64,000 nucleotides of DNA from Muribaculaceae bacterium (GTDB taxonomy: Bacteria > Bacteroidota > Bacteroidia > Bacteroidales > Muribaculaceae): assembly GCA_017626045.1 (NCBI GenBank), contig JAGAJP010000063.1, forward strand, positions 1 to 64,000, read 5' to 3'. Made by a program: the position numbers and the translations under genes. Below are positions 56,571 to 64,000 of the stretch, piece by piece. How positions within the stretch are numbered: position 1 is the first letter of the stretch; every line of letters starts with the position of its first letter. Below the pieces are notes generated by a model. It had not been told where the DNA came from. It saw only the letters and a program-made list of their open reading frames with translations, and searched no databases.

Positions 56571-57227
56571 ATGGGAAAACAGAAATTCTATGTAGTGTGG
56601 GCGGGACGCGAACCCGGTGTCTACGACAACTGGAGCGACTGCGAGGAGCAGATACTGAACTTTCCCGGCGCACGCTATAAGGGGTTCTCGTCGGCAGCCG
56701 AGGCAGCCGCGGCATTCCGCGAGGGGGAGGGCTCTACCGAAGACCTCGGCTCTTTCCTCATCGCCGCCGCCGACCACCGCGAAAGCATTCCCCATACCCC
56801 CGCTTACATGTCGAATCCCGACATCGACAAAGACGCATGGGCGGTAGACGCCTCCTGTCAGGGCAACCCGGGAATAATGGAATACAAGGGGGTGGAGGTA
56901 GCCACAGGACGCGTCATCTTCCGTATGGGTCCCTTCGCACAGGGCACCAACAACATCGGTGAGTTTCTCGCGATTGTGCACGCATTGGCGGAGATGCGCC
57001 GCCGCAACGACTGGCACAACATCTACAGCGATTCCAAGACCGCCATGGCATGGATCCGCAACCGCCAGGTGAAGACACAGCTGAAACCCACGAAAGAAAA
57101 CGCGAGACTCTTCGAGCTTATGGGGCGCGCGCTCGTATGGATCCGAAGCAACTCGTGGCCCGTCAAGATCATGAAATGGCAGACCGACCTATGGGGAGAG
57201 ATTCCCGCCGACTTCGGTCGCAAATGA
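56571..57227 (+). CDS. Ribonuclease H with N-terminal viroplasmin domain
   Basis: The 218-residue protein has a viroplasmin-like double-stranded-nucleic-acid-binding domain (about 5-50, KFYVVWAGREPGVYDNWSDC and KGFSSAAEAAAAF) and an RNase H1 domain (about 80-218) with acidic residues in WAVDASCQGNPG, NIGEFLAIVHA and IYSDSKTAMAW. It cuts RNA in RNA-DNA hybrids. Bacteroidetes commonly use this viroplasmin form of RNase HI. The ATG follows the phosphatase stop by one base. Confidence 0.92.
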   Translation: MGKQKFYVVWAGREPGVYDNWSDCEEQILNFPGARYKGFSSAAEAAAAFREGEGSTEDLGSFLIAAADHRESIPHTPAYMSNPDIDKDAWAVDASCQGNPGIMEYKGVEVATGRVIFRMGPFAQGTNNIGEFLAIVHALAEMRRRNDWHNIYSDSKTAMAWIRNRQVKTQLKPTKENARLFELMGRALVWIRSNSWPVKIMKWQTDLWGEIPADFGRK

Positions 57228-57269
57228 TATAAAATCCACACCTGACCACCCACAACAACACCATTCGCC

Positions 57270-58478
57270 ATGCTGCTGAAAAAATGGATTACCGAGTTGC
57301 TGAACTCATGTGTGGCGCCGGATACAGCCGCCACCCTCACCACACCGCTTCTGATTGCGGCTATAGCCGTGATATCGGTGGTGTCCTACTATCTCTGTGT
57401 CAAGATACTCACGCCGCTCGTGAAAATCATCACAAAAAAGTCGAAGACCGAGTGGGACAACGATATCTTCGAAGAGAAGGCAATGAAGGCATTCTCGCAG
57501 CTTGCGCCCGCCTGCCTTCTCTCATGGATGCTTCCCGAGGCTTTCACCGGGCATGAATGGGGTGTATCCACTATCGAGAAACTCACCGACGTCTATATCG
57601 TATATGCGGTAATCAACCTTCTGGCGCGCCTTATGTCAAACACTGTGGATGCTTTCGAGAAGCGCGACAAGGCAAGCCAGCACAATCTCACCCTGCTTGA
57701 AGACGCCATGAAACTGATTATGGTGATAGTGGGAGTGATAATCGCGCTGAGCATTCTTTTCGACAAGAAGCCGGGCATGGTGCTTACCGGATTCGGAGCG
57801 TCAGCCGCTGTGCTGATGCTGGTGTTTCAGGACACGATCAAAGGCTTTGTGGCAGGTGTGCAGCTCTCGCTCAACAAGATGTTGAAGAAGGGCGACTGGA
57901 TAGTATGCGAGAAGGCGGGAGCCGACGGAGAGGTGCAGGAAGTGAAGCTCACCACCGTGAAGGTGCGCAACTGGGACAACTCCATCGTCACCATTCATCC
58001 CTACACTCTCATCAGCGACTCTTTCCGCAACTATCAGAATATGCGCGAGGTGGGGGCTCGCCGCGTGGCTCGGTCCATATACATCGACTTCGACACGGTC
58101 CGCTTCCTGAGGGCGGAGGAAGTGAACACTCTTCTGGAGCGCGGCTTCATCTCCGAGCATGAACTGAAGCATGCCGAGAGAGAGGTCAACCTGTCGCTCT
58201 TCCGAAAATACCTCATCCGCTATCTCACGTCGCATCCGGAAGTAATCAAACGGCATCCGGACTCGGCAGTGATTCTGATGGTGCGCCAGCTGGCGCCGAA
58301 GCCGCAGGGGCTTCCGCTTGAGCTCTATTTCTTCACGCGCATCACGGCATGGAGCGCCTTCGAGCGCCTGCAGGCGGACATCTTCGACCATGTATACGCC
58401 AGCGTCAGGGAATTCGGACTGCGCATATACCAGGCGCCCTCCGGCGACGACGTGCGCTACCGCCTACCGGAAAAATAA
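57270..58478 (+). CDS. MscS-family mechanosensitive channel
   Basis: The 402-residue protein has three or four N-terminal membrane segments, then the MscS core: the pore-helix segment GFGASAAVLMLVFQDTIKGFVAGVQLS and the beta domain with LKKGDWIVCEKAGADGEVQEVKLTTVKVRNWDNSIVTIHPYTLIS. It opens under membrane tension to release solutes in hypo-osmotic shock. The C-terminal part is cytoplasmic. The next gene converges on it, with a weak AAGGA/TCCTT hairpin between. Confidence 0.9.
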   Translation: MLLKKWITELLNSCVAPDTAATLTTPLLIAAIAVISVVSYYLCVKILTPLVKIITKKSKTEWDNDIFEEKAMKAFSQLAPACLLSWMLPEAFTGHEWGVSTIEKLTDVYIVYAVINLLARLMSNTVDAFEKRDKASQHNLTLLEDAMKLIMVIVGVIIALSILFDKKPGMVLTGFGASAAVLMLVFQDTIKGFVAGVQLSLNKMLKKGDWIVCEKAGADGEVQEVKLTTVKVRNWDNSIVTIHPYTLISDSFRNYQNMREVGARRVARSIYIDFDTVRFLRAEEVNTLLERGFISEHELKHAEREVNLSLFRKYLIRYLTSHPEVIKRHPDSAVILMVRQLAPKPQGLPLELYFFTRITAWSAFERLQADIFDHVYASVREFGLRIYQAPSGDDVRYRLPEK

Positions 58479-58546
58479 AGGAATGCCCCGGCTTTCTACA
58501 CCGGAACACTCCTTATGCGACAATCGGGATTTATCCGTAATATCTG

Positions 58547-61408
58547 CTATTTCAGCATCACTTTCGACTTCGTGCCGTCGGCATGGACAGCCACGTATAT
58601 GCCGGGTGCGGACGGTTTTTCTATTCTTGTACCCTCAAGTGTATAGTATGCCACCACGGGCGCACCGGAAACGTCTTCCACGCCTTCCACTCCATTGGGG
58701 TCTGTTACCGTCACCAGGCACTCAGCCTTGAACTCTGGAGCAAGGGCGATGGTGGCGGTTATCACGGCGTTGCCGGGAGCCACACCAATAACGTCACCTC
58801 TTGTGCTCACGGTGGCTACGGACGGGTCTGAAGTGGACCACTCGATACCCATCTCGCTGCATTCAGCCGGAGCAATGCGGGCTATCAGATAGTCGGCGCC
58901 GTTTACATTAAGACCGAGAGCACTCTTGTCGAGCATCACCGACTCTATGCGGTATGGCACCACATTGTTGCCCGACATAGCGGAGCGATATTCCGACTCG
59001 GCATCGGCAGGCACATAGACAGTGGCAGTCCTCTGGATGGCATTCGAGCCTGCTGCGGGAGCTTCAGCTCCATGGAAATAAACCGTCGATAGCTGGTCGC
59101 AGCCATTGAAGGCACTTTCACCAAGAGAAGTAAGTCCGGCAGGAAACTCCACGCAATAGAGATTGCTGTTGTTGCTAAAGGCGTTTTTGCCGATACTGAG
59201 AGAAGACGCCGCGCGAGTCTGCGGACGAGGAGCGAACACTACCGTGTTGATACGGGAAGATTCAAAAAGAGATTCGGGTATAACCTCCACATTCTTTCCT
59301 ATCACCAGAGAGTCAAGAGCATTCTCGTAATGTAACGAGATCAACGGATACACATAGTCGTATTGAGGCACCCTCTTGAGATTCGGGATATCGAAAATAA
59401 CCTTGCGAAGGTCCGGCATTGACTCGCAAACCGGCAAGTACTCCGGAAGACTTTCAATCCCGGAATGCAGGTCCATCTCTATGACACCCGAAACATTATA
59501 CAACGCCCTATCGCCCAAATGCTTCATATTAGGCAGAGATAGTTTTGTGCCGAAAGGAAACTCCAGACCGGAAAGCGCCTCCTCTCCAAGACTGACGACC
59601 CTGTCGATGGATCCTTTCACCTTAGCCGGATTATCGCTATAAGCCCATATGGCTTTATTGCCGATTTCGAGAGGGACATCCGAATCCTCAAACTCCACAC
59701 GCGCCAGAGAACCTCCTATACTAAACAGTCCGTCCGGAATATTCTCCACACCGGCTCCAATAACAAGCTTCTCTATATTACACCCTGAAAACGGCACGTA
59801 TGAGCCTATATAGTCACCATAATCAAGTGTGCGGGAATCAAGACGCACGGTAGAAAGATACGGACAGCCCATAAATGCTGTTCCACCAATTTCCTCAAGT
59901 GAGGCGGGGAGTGTGACTGATGTTATTTTTGTATTGCCGAATGTGCTGTAAAACTCATTCTGACCACTGCTTTTAATCACTTTCAATCCCTCCGGCAATT
60001 TTAAAGAGGTAATGCCTGACATACAGAAAGCGTTGTCGCCGATATACTCGACTGTGGAGGGAATCTCGATGCTTGTCAGTTTCGGTGAACTGTAGAATAC
60101 ATTATCGCCGATGATGCGAAGACCATCGTTGAGTGTGGCGCTCTCAAGATTCTCGTAATAGCCACCAGCGGCATACAAGGACTCTACGGAAGAGGGGAGC
60201 GTAAAGCTACGCACCGATGACATGTCGAAGTTGGCGGCTATGGAAACGGTACCGTCGCGGAATGTAATATCAGTAGGCTTATTGACCGCCTTATAAGCCA
60301 CATTGCCGAGATAAACGACACCATCGACGGCTGTGGTGTTCAGGTTCCGGTCCCAAGGAGTGTCCTTGAAGGCTCTGTCGCCAATAAAGGAGACAGAGAC
60401 GGGAATCTCAACATCGGAGAGTGCCGTGCCCTCAAAGGCAGACGCACCGATACTCTCTGTCCCTTCCGGAAATATGAGTTCCGTCAGTTTTACCTTTTCC
60501 CTAAGACTCCAGTTTTCAAGATAGAATGCACGGTCGCCTATCTCACGCAGATTTGCAGACAGTTTCAGCTCGCTTATCGGGCAGTCCATAAAAGCCGCGG
60601 AAGAAATCTTTTCAACATTTGAGAGGTCGGCTGAAGAGAGGGCTGTTGCCTTGAACGCCTCATCGCCAATGGCGTTGACATTCTCAAGATTGATTGACGA
60701 GAGGGATTCCACTCGCCAGAAGGCGCGGTCACCGATAGCCACGGGATGCGCAGGCAGAGTGACTGATGTCAAAACGGTTCTGTAGAATGCGTTGGAACCT
60801 ATTTTCTTAAGGGCGGAGGGCATGTTGACGGAGGCAAGACCGAAACAGTCCTCGAAGCAGGATTCGCCTATTTCCTCGACATTGTCGGGGAGCACCGCCT
60901 CCTTGAGGCCCATGCTCTTGAAGCAGATGTAGTCAGCTATTCTGTTGTCTTTTGCCGGGAGAGTGACTTTTTCAAATTCAGTGTTTGCGAGCAGACCGGC
61001 GAGGTCGTCGCCATAAATGCTGTAGACAGCAACCGGCATACCGAGACCTCCGGTGGAGGTGGAGACTTCTTCTCTCTTGTTTTTCGAGTAATAGAACTTG
61101 GCATACGTTCCGCCTCCCGCCTCGGCGAAGATTGTCACCTTACGGTATGGTTCAGTCTCCGACTCCACCAGTTTAACATCGGTGATGTCGAGATGCTTCA
61201 CCTGCATGATCTTACCGGAGTTTCCGGTGAGATATTCCACGTCGGCGGCATTGAGCGTGCCGGAAAGGCGCAACGTGGAGATGTCTGCCTCTGTGTCGAT
61301 AAGCAGATCCTTGAATGAGCCCGGCTCGGACACATTCAGGTCGAATGCAAAGACCTCGGCGAGCGACACAACCATCGCCGATATCAGCAAAAACAATCTA
61401 ATTTTCAT
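58547..61408 (-). CDS. BspA-type leucine-rich repeat surface protein
   Basis: The 953-residue protein has a signal peptide (ending SLAEVFA near residue 21), then many LRR_5-type repeats such as GLKEAVLPDNVEEIGESCFED, NAFYRTVLTSVTLPAHPVAIG and SIEIPSTVEYIGDNAF (roughly residues 120-790). A Big_2-like Ig domain (about 830-905) and a C-terminal YTLEGTRIEKPSAPGIYV-type segment with DGTKSKVMLK close the protein, reminiscent of type IX secretion tails in Bacteroidales. BspA-type proteins mediate adhesion to host or bacteria. Its promoter (61439-61470) is nearly consensus. Confidence 0.88.
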   Translation of the reverse strand: MKIRLFLLISAMVVSLAEVFAFDLNVSEPGSFKDLLIDTEADISTLRLSGTLNAADVEYLTGNSGKIMQVKHLDITDVKLVESETEPYRKVTIFAEAGGGTYAKFYYSKNKREEVSTSTGGLGMPVAVYSIYGDDLAGLLANTEFEKVTLPAKDNRIADYICFKSMGLKEAVLPDNVEEIGESCFEDCFGLASVNMPSALKKIGSNAFYRTVLTSVTLPAHPVAIGDRAFWRVESLSSINLENVNAIGDEAFKATALSSADLSNVEKISSAAFMDCPISELKLSANLREIGDRAFYLENWSLREKVKLTELIFPEGTESIGASAFEGTALSDVEIPVSVSFIGDRAFKDTPWDRNLNTTAVDGVVYLGNVAYKAVNKPTDITFRDGTVSIAANFDMSSVRSFTLPSSVESLYAAGGYYENLESATLNDGLRIIGDNVFYSSPKLTSIEIPSTVEYIGDNAFCMSGITSLKLPEGLKVIKSSGQNEFYSTFGNTKITSVTLPASLEEIGGTAFMGCPYLSTVRLDSRTLDYGDYIGSYVPFSGCNIEKLVIGAGVENIPDGLFSIGGSLARVEFEDSDVPLEIGNKAIWAYSDNPAKVKGSIDRVVSLGEEALSGLEFPFGTKLSLPNMKHLGDRALYNVSGVIEMDLHSGIESLPEYLPVCESMPDLRKVIFDIPNLKRVPQYDYVYPLISLHYENALDSLVIGKNVEVIPESLFESSRINTVVFAPRPQTRAASSLSIGKNAFSNNSNLYCVEFPAGLTSLGESAFNGCDQLSTVYFHGAEAPAAGSNAIQRTATVYVPADAESEYRSAMSGNNVVPYRIESVMLDKSALGLNVNGADYLIARIAPAECSEMGIEWSTSDPSVATVSTRGDVIGVAPGNAVITATIALAPEFKAECLVTVTDPNGVEGVEDVSGAPVVAYYTLEGTRIEKPSAPGIYVAVHADGTKSKVMLK

Positions 61409-61438
61409 GTGTTCAAGTATTATGAATTAAACAATACG

Positions 61439-61470
61439 CAAAATTAGCATTTTACTGATAACACGTCAAT
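61439..61470 (-). promoter_or_regulatory. Promoter of the BspA-type gene
   Basis: On the minus strand ATTG (61470-61467, one mismatch to TTTG), a 20-base spacer and TAATTTTG (61446-61439) fit the -33/-7 consensus. The leader is about 25 bases. Confidence 0.65.
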
Positions 61471-61539
61471 TACGGAATTCCGTGATTTTTCAGGAAATTT
61501 TAAGCCGACCGCGCAGTGCCCGGCATTGCAAGCGGGCGT

Positions 61540-61571
61540 AAAAAATCCGGCATCAAACGAATGATGCCGGA
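61540..61571 (-). terminator. rpsO terminator
   Basis: On the minus strand TCCGGCATCA pairs perfectly with TGATGCCGGA (arms 61562-61571 and 61546-61555) around a six-base loop, followed by six T (61545-61540). Confidence 0.88.
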
Positions 61572-61600
61572 CTAAATCTACCGATACAGGCAGTATGACA

Positions 61601-61876
61601 TTATCTGCGGATACCGAGTTCCTTCTTGGCGATGATGGCGCGATAGCGGTTGATATCCTTGCGCTTCAGGTAGTCGAGAAGGCTGCGGCGCTGGCCTACG
61701 AGCATTTTCAGAGCGCGGGCTGTAGCGAAGTCCTTGTGGTTTTCCTTCAGGTGCTCTGTAAGGTGCTTGATACGGATAGAGAAGAGTGCGATCTGGCTTT
61801 CAGGGCTGCCGGTGTCGGTTGCGCCCTGGCCATACTTCTCGAAAATTGCCTGTTTTTCTTCTGTTGAAAGATGCAT
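61601..61876 (-). CDS. rpsO: Ribosomal protein S15
   Basis: The 91-residue protein matches S15 throughout: GATDTGSPESQIALFSIRIKHL, HLKENHKDFATARAL and GQRRSLLDYLKRKD. S15 binds the central domain of 16S rRNA early in small-subunit assembly. The gene stands alone with a consensus promoter, a structured leader of roughly 100 bases and its own terminator. The leader suggests autoregulation, as known for rpsO in several phyla. Confidence 0.97.
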   Translation of the reverse strand: MHLSTEEKQAIFEKYGQGATDTGSPESQIALFSIRIKHLTEHLKENHKDFATARALKMLVGQRRSLLDYLKRKDINRYRAIIAKKELGIRR

Positions 61877-61920
61877 TTTTGTGAGAGTTAATTGGTTAAT
61901 GAATGTTTATGCCTTTCTGA

Positions 61921-61966
61921 AAAAGGATGTTTCCGAGGTCTCTCTCCTCCTGTCGGAAACCCCTTT
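61921..61966 (-). ncRNA. Structured 5' leader of rpsO
   Basis: In the leader, GTTTCCGA and TCGGAAAC (61929-61936 and 61953-61960) pair perfectly over eight bases around a 16-base loop; an outer AAAGG/CCTTT stem (61922-61926 and 61962-61966) extends it after a small internal loop. Leaders of rpsO in other phyla bind S15 and block translation. A similar role here is inferred. Confidence 0.55.
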
Positions 61967-61981
61967 CGGCAAAAGACACTG

Positions 61982-62012
61982 CAAAATTAATAAAAATCTC
62001 CGAAACTACAAA
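61982..62012 (-). promoter_or_regulatory. rpsO promoter, Bacteroidetes consensus
   Basis: On the minus strand TTTG (62012-62009), a 19-base spacer and TAATTTTG (61989-61982) match the -33/-7 consensus fully. Transcription would start near 61975, about 100 bases before the ATG. Confidence 0.82.
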
Positions 62013-62189
62013 ATATCACCTCTTTCCCGCTCCCTAAATCGACCCTCCGGGCTGCCCGGTCCATTCCCGACCAAACAAATTCAAATCAGATTTGCAAATT
62101 TGAAAAAATAATTGTAACTTGCAGTCGTAAAACATCAACGGCTGCCGCTGCCCGGTTTTCGGACATAGTGTAGCCTAACCGATACAGTT

Positions 62190-62891
62190 ATGAAGAAACC
62201 GAAATTAGTGATAAGCTCCGGAGCGGGGATAAGCGCCGAGTCCGGCATAAAGACCTTCCGCGACGCCGGAGGCCTCTGGGAAAACTATCCCGTTATGGAT
62301 GTGGCGTCCGCCGACGGTTTCCGCAGAAACCCGAAACTCGTGCATGACTTCTACAACGCGCGCCGCCACGACCTGCTGAAGGCGCAGCCCAACGCCGCAC
62401 ACCGCGCACTCGTAGACCTCGAAAAGCATTTCGATGTCTACATCATAACCCAGAACGTTGACGACCTGCACGAAAGAGCCGGCTCGAAAAACGTGCTTCA
62501 CCTGCATGGCGAACTCATGAAGATACGCTCCATAATCCATCCCGAATATGTAGAGACACTCGACCCGGACCACCTTGACACCACCCCGGAGACACGCGGG
62601 GCAAACGGAGACCCCATGCGTCCGCATATAGTATTCTTCCAGGAGGCGGTCCCAAATATCGAGAAAGCCATGCAGCTGGTGAGCGAAGCCGACATCTTCT
62701 GCATCATCGGCACGAGCCTCGCCGTGTATCCCGCCGCCGGCCTCCTCTACAGCGTGCGCCCCGGCACTCCTATATATTATATAGACCCGCACCCCGCCGC
62801 CACCCCCGACATCCCTAACCTCACGGTAATCCCGCAGACAGCCTCCGAAGGAATGAAAACCCTCACCTCCCTCCTCTGCCATGATACCTGA
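62190..62891 (+). CDS. Sirtuin (NAD-dependent protein deacylase), no zinc cysteines
   Basis: The 233-residue protein is a Sir2-family enzyme: SSGAGISAESGIKTFRDAGGL (NAD loop), TQNVDDLHERAG, the catalytic histidine in HLHGE (H106) and GTSLAVYPAAGLL. The YxxR motif YNAR (Y55, R58) is the signature of class III members that prefer succinyl or malonyl groups, such as CobB and SIRT5. The region where four zinc-binding cysteines normally lie (KIRSIIHPEYVETL) has none, so no structural zinc is expected. It overlaps the next gene by 11 bases. Confidence 0.9.
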   Translation: MKKPKLVISSGAGISAESGIKTFRDAGGLWENYPVMDVASADGFRRNPKLVHDFYNARRHDLLKAQPNAAHRALVDLEKHFDVYIITQNVDDLHERAGSKNVLHLHGELMKIRSIIHPEYVETLDPDHLDTTPETRGANGDPMRPHIVFFQEAVPNIEKAMQLVSEADIFCIIGTSLAVYPAAGLLYSVRPGTPIYYIDPHPAATPDIPNLTVIPQTASEGMKTLTSLLCHDT

Positions 62892-64000
62892 GTTTAAGAA
62901 ATGTCTGCCGGCAATACTGATGTTCATCGCCGCTTCAGGATTCATTCAGCTCAATGCCGAAGAGACTGTCGTGACCGACAACGTAGTCATCGACACTGAA
63001 TTTAAGGAATACGAGATCAAAGACAATCATGGTGAAATCTCTTGCGTAAAGGTGATAGATGAAACCACCTACAGCGCATTGCGCTCTGACTCCTATGCCG
63101 ACGCACTGACCATGTATAGCGACCACATCTCAGTCGACAAAGCATCCGCTCCCGGAGCAAAAGCATATTACAGAAGCTGGGAAAGTTCCGATGTCTTCTA
63201 CGACGGCTCAAGAATATGCTACATGAGGGTACCGCTTAAAAAAGGGAAAAAAGCCAAGGCTACCTTTAATCTCACATACAAGGATCCGGAGCATTTTTGC
63301 CGGATATTATTGGTATCTCCATACTATACGTTCAACTCGAAAACGGTTGTAAGGGTTCCTGCAAGTCTCGCCGCGAGGATCCACGTGACTCCACGCAACC
63401 TGACAGATGATATAACCTTCCGGTCAGAGACACTTTCCGACGGGAGCGTGACGTATACGGCGGAAACATCCAACAGGCAACGCTATCCTGTTGACCCCGG
63501 AGCACCATCTCTTGCAGTAAGCGCTCCCCAACTCATAGTGACAGGCGCATTCCGGGATCTCGGTTCCCTATACCGATATATAAAAAAATTTGCCGGCAAC
63601 GAAGAGTACGATGCATCCCTGACTAAACTTGCATCGGATATCGCAGCTCGCTGTAAAGACAGGAAGGCTGTAATCGACAGCATAACAGACTGGGTCAGGT
63701 CCAACATACGCTACCTCGCCATTGAGCACGGCGAATATGCGTTTCGTCCCGACGACGCTTCCGAAGTCTTACGAAAAAGAGCCGGAGACTGCAAGGGCTC
63801 AGCAAATCTCATAAAGGCACTTTTGCGCCTAAACGGGCTTGACGGACGTCTTGTCTGGATTGGCACGCGAGATGAGGTGCCGTATGACTGGGATTCCGTA
63901 CCCGCACTCTGTTCCGGCAACCATGTCATAGCCGCATGTATGCTGCCTGACACCATCCTCTATATTGACGGCACCGCCACATGGGCACGACCGGGTTATA
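62881..64000 (+). CDS. Exported transglutaminase-like protein (partial, runs past window end)
   Basis: The frame starts at ATG 62881, inside the sirtuin gene end, and is open to the window edge (373 codons). A signal peptide-like core (LPAILMFIAASGFIQLNA) is followed by a beta-rich N-terminal domain as in DUF3857 proteins, and then a transglutaminase-like core with Cys in RAGDCKGSANL (C304), His in GNHVIAA (H348) and Asp in LYIDGTATW (D363). The triad is complete, so it may be a peptidase or act on envelope proteins; the target is unknown. The 11-base overlap with the sirtuin suggests co-translation. Confidence 0.85.
   Translation, partial: MIPEFKKCLPAILMFIAASGFIQLNAEETVVTDNVVIDTEFKEYEIKDNHGEISCVKVIDETTYSALRSDSYADALTMYSDHISVDKASAPGAKAYYRSWESSDVFYDGSRICYMRVPLKKGKKAKATFNLTYKDPEHFCRILLVSPYYTFNSKTVVRVPASLAARIHVTPRNLTDDITFRSETLSDGSVTYTAETSNRQRYPVDPGAPSLAVSAPQLIVTGAFRDLGSLYRYIKKFAGNEEYDASLTKLASDIAARCKDRKAVIDSITDWVRSNIRYLAIEHGEYAFRPDDASEVLRKRAGDCKGSANLIKALLRLNGLDGRLVWIGTRDEVPYDWDSVPALCSGNHVIAACMLPDTILYIDGTATWARPGY

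Larger units (their letters stand above)
61877..62189. other. Divergent intergenic region rpsO/sirtuin
   Basis: The 313-base gap holds the rpsO leader and promoter. On the sirtuin side, TTTG (62091-62094) lies 20 bases from TAACTTGC (62115-62122), a poor match to the -7 consensus. No gene is seen. Confidence 0.5.

Overview
The window looks like a chromosomal segment of a gut-type Bacteroidales bacterium, most likely a member of the Muribaculaceae or a close relative. The grounds are a SusC/SusD polysaccharide utilisation locus, BACON and SusE/F-like lipoproteins, a BspA-type leucine-rich repeat protein, GH97 and GH2 enzymes, promoters of the Bacteroidetes type (TTTG, 19-20 bases, TAnnTTTG), a DNPR-type (diaminopimelate) MurE and a Bacteroidetes-style dcw cluster. 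The family placement is inference; no rRNA or tRNA gene was seen.

Layout. Bases 1-2267 hold the end of an outer-membrane barrel gene, a AAA_14/DUF4143 ATPase gene and a cluster of short repeats. Bases 2268-5453 hold a TonB-type barrel protein facing a small plug-only protein. Bases 5535-22465, all on the minus strand, form a polysaccharide utilisation locus: GH2 beta-galactosidase, a membrane-spanning DUF6377/SusR-like regulator, SusC, a frameshifted SusD, a two-domain surface glycan-binding lipoprotein, a GH16 laminarinase-like lipoprotein and two GH3 beta-glucosidases. Together they suit beta-1,3-glucan (laminarin-like) use: GH16 cuts at the surface, SusC with SusD imports, GH3 trims in the periplasm. 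Bases 22508-24437 carry frr and pyrH, separated by a roughly 660-base element that has a decayed four-helix-bundle gene and near-identical 33-base inverted ends. A divergent GH97 gene follows.

Bases 26677-35811 contain a TPR protein/outer-membrane barrel pair, a conserved hypothetical, a MazG-like pyrophosphohydrolase and a bifunctional ftcD. Two remnants of the AAA-ATPase-like/PD-(D/E)XK family lie at either edge. Bases 36077-51463 are the dcw cell-wall and division cluster (rsmH, ftsL-like, transpeptidase with PASTA domain, murE, mraY, murD, ftsW, murG, murC, ftsQ, ftsA, ftsZ), all on the plus strand and closely spaced; mraZ, murF, murB and ddl are not present here. Next come an RNA methyltransferase with a repetitive charged tail, a membrane protein, pdxB, an alkaline phosphatase, a viroplasmin-RNase H, an MscS channel, a BspA-like protein (minus), rpsO with a structured leader (minus), a sirtuin without zinc cysteines, and a transglutaminase-like protein cut by the window end.

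The points most worth a second look are the inverted-repeat element between pyrH and frr, the [10 protein letters not shown] repeat tail on the RNA methyltransferase, the plug-only protein, the frameshift in susD, the structured rpsO leader, and the 32-base tandem array upstream of the AAA_14 gene. All functional calls rest on reading motifs by eye; no database search was run.
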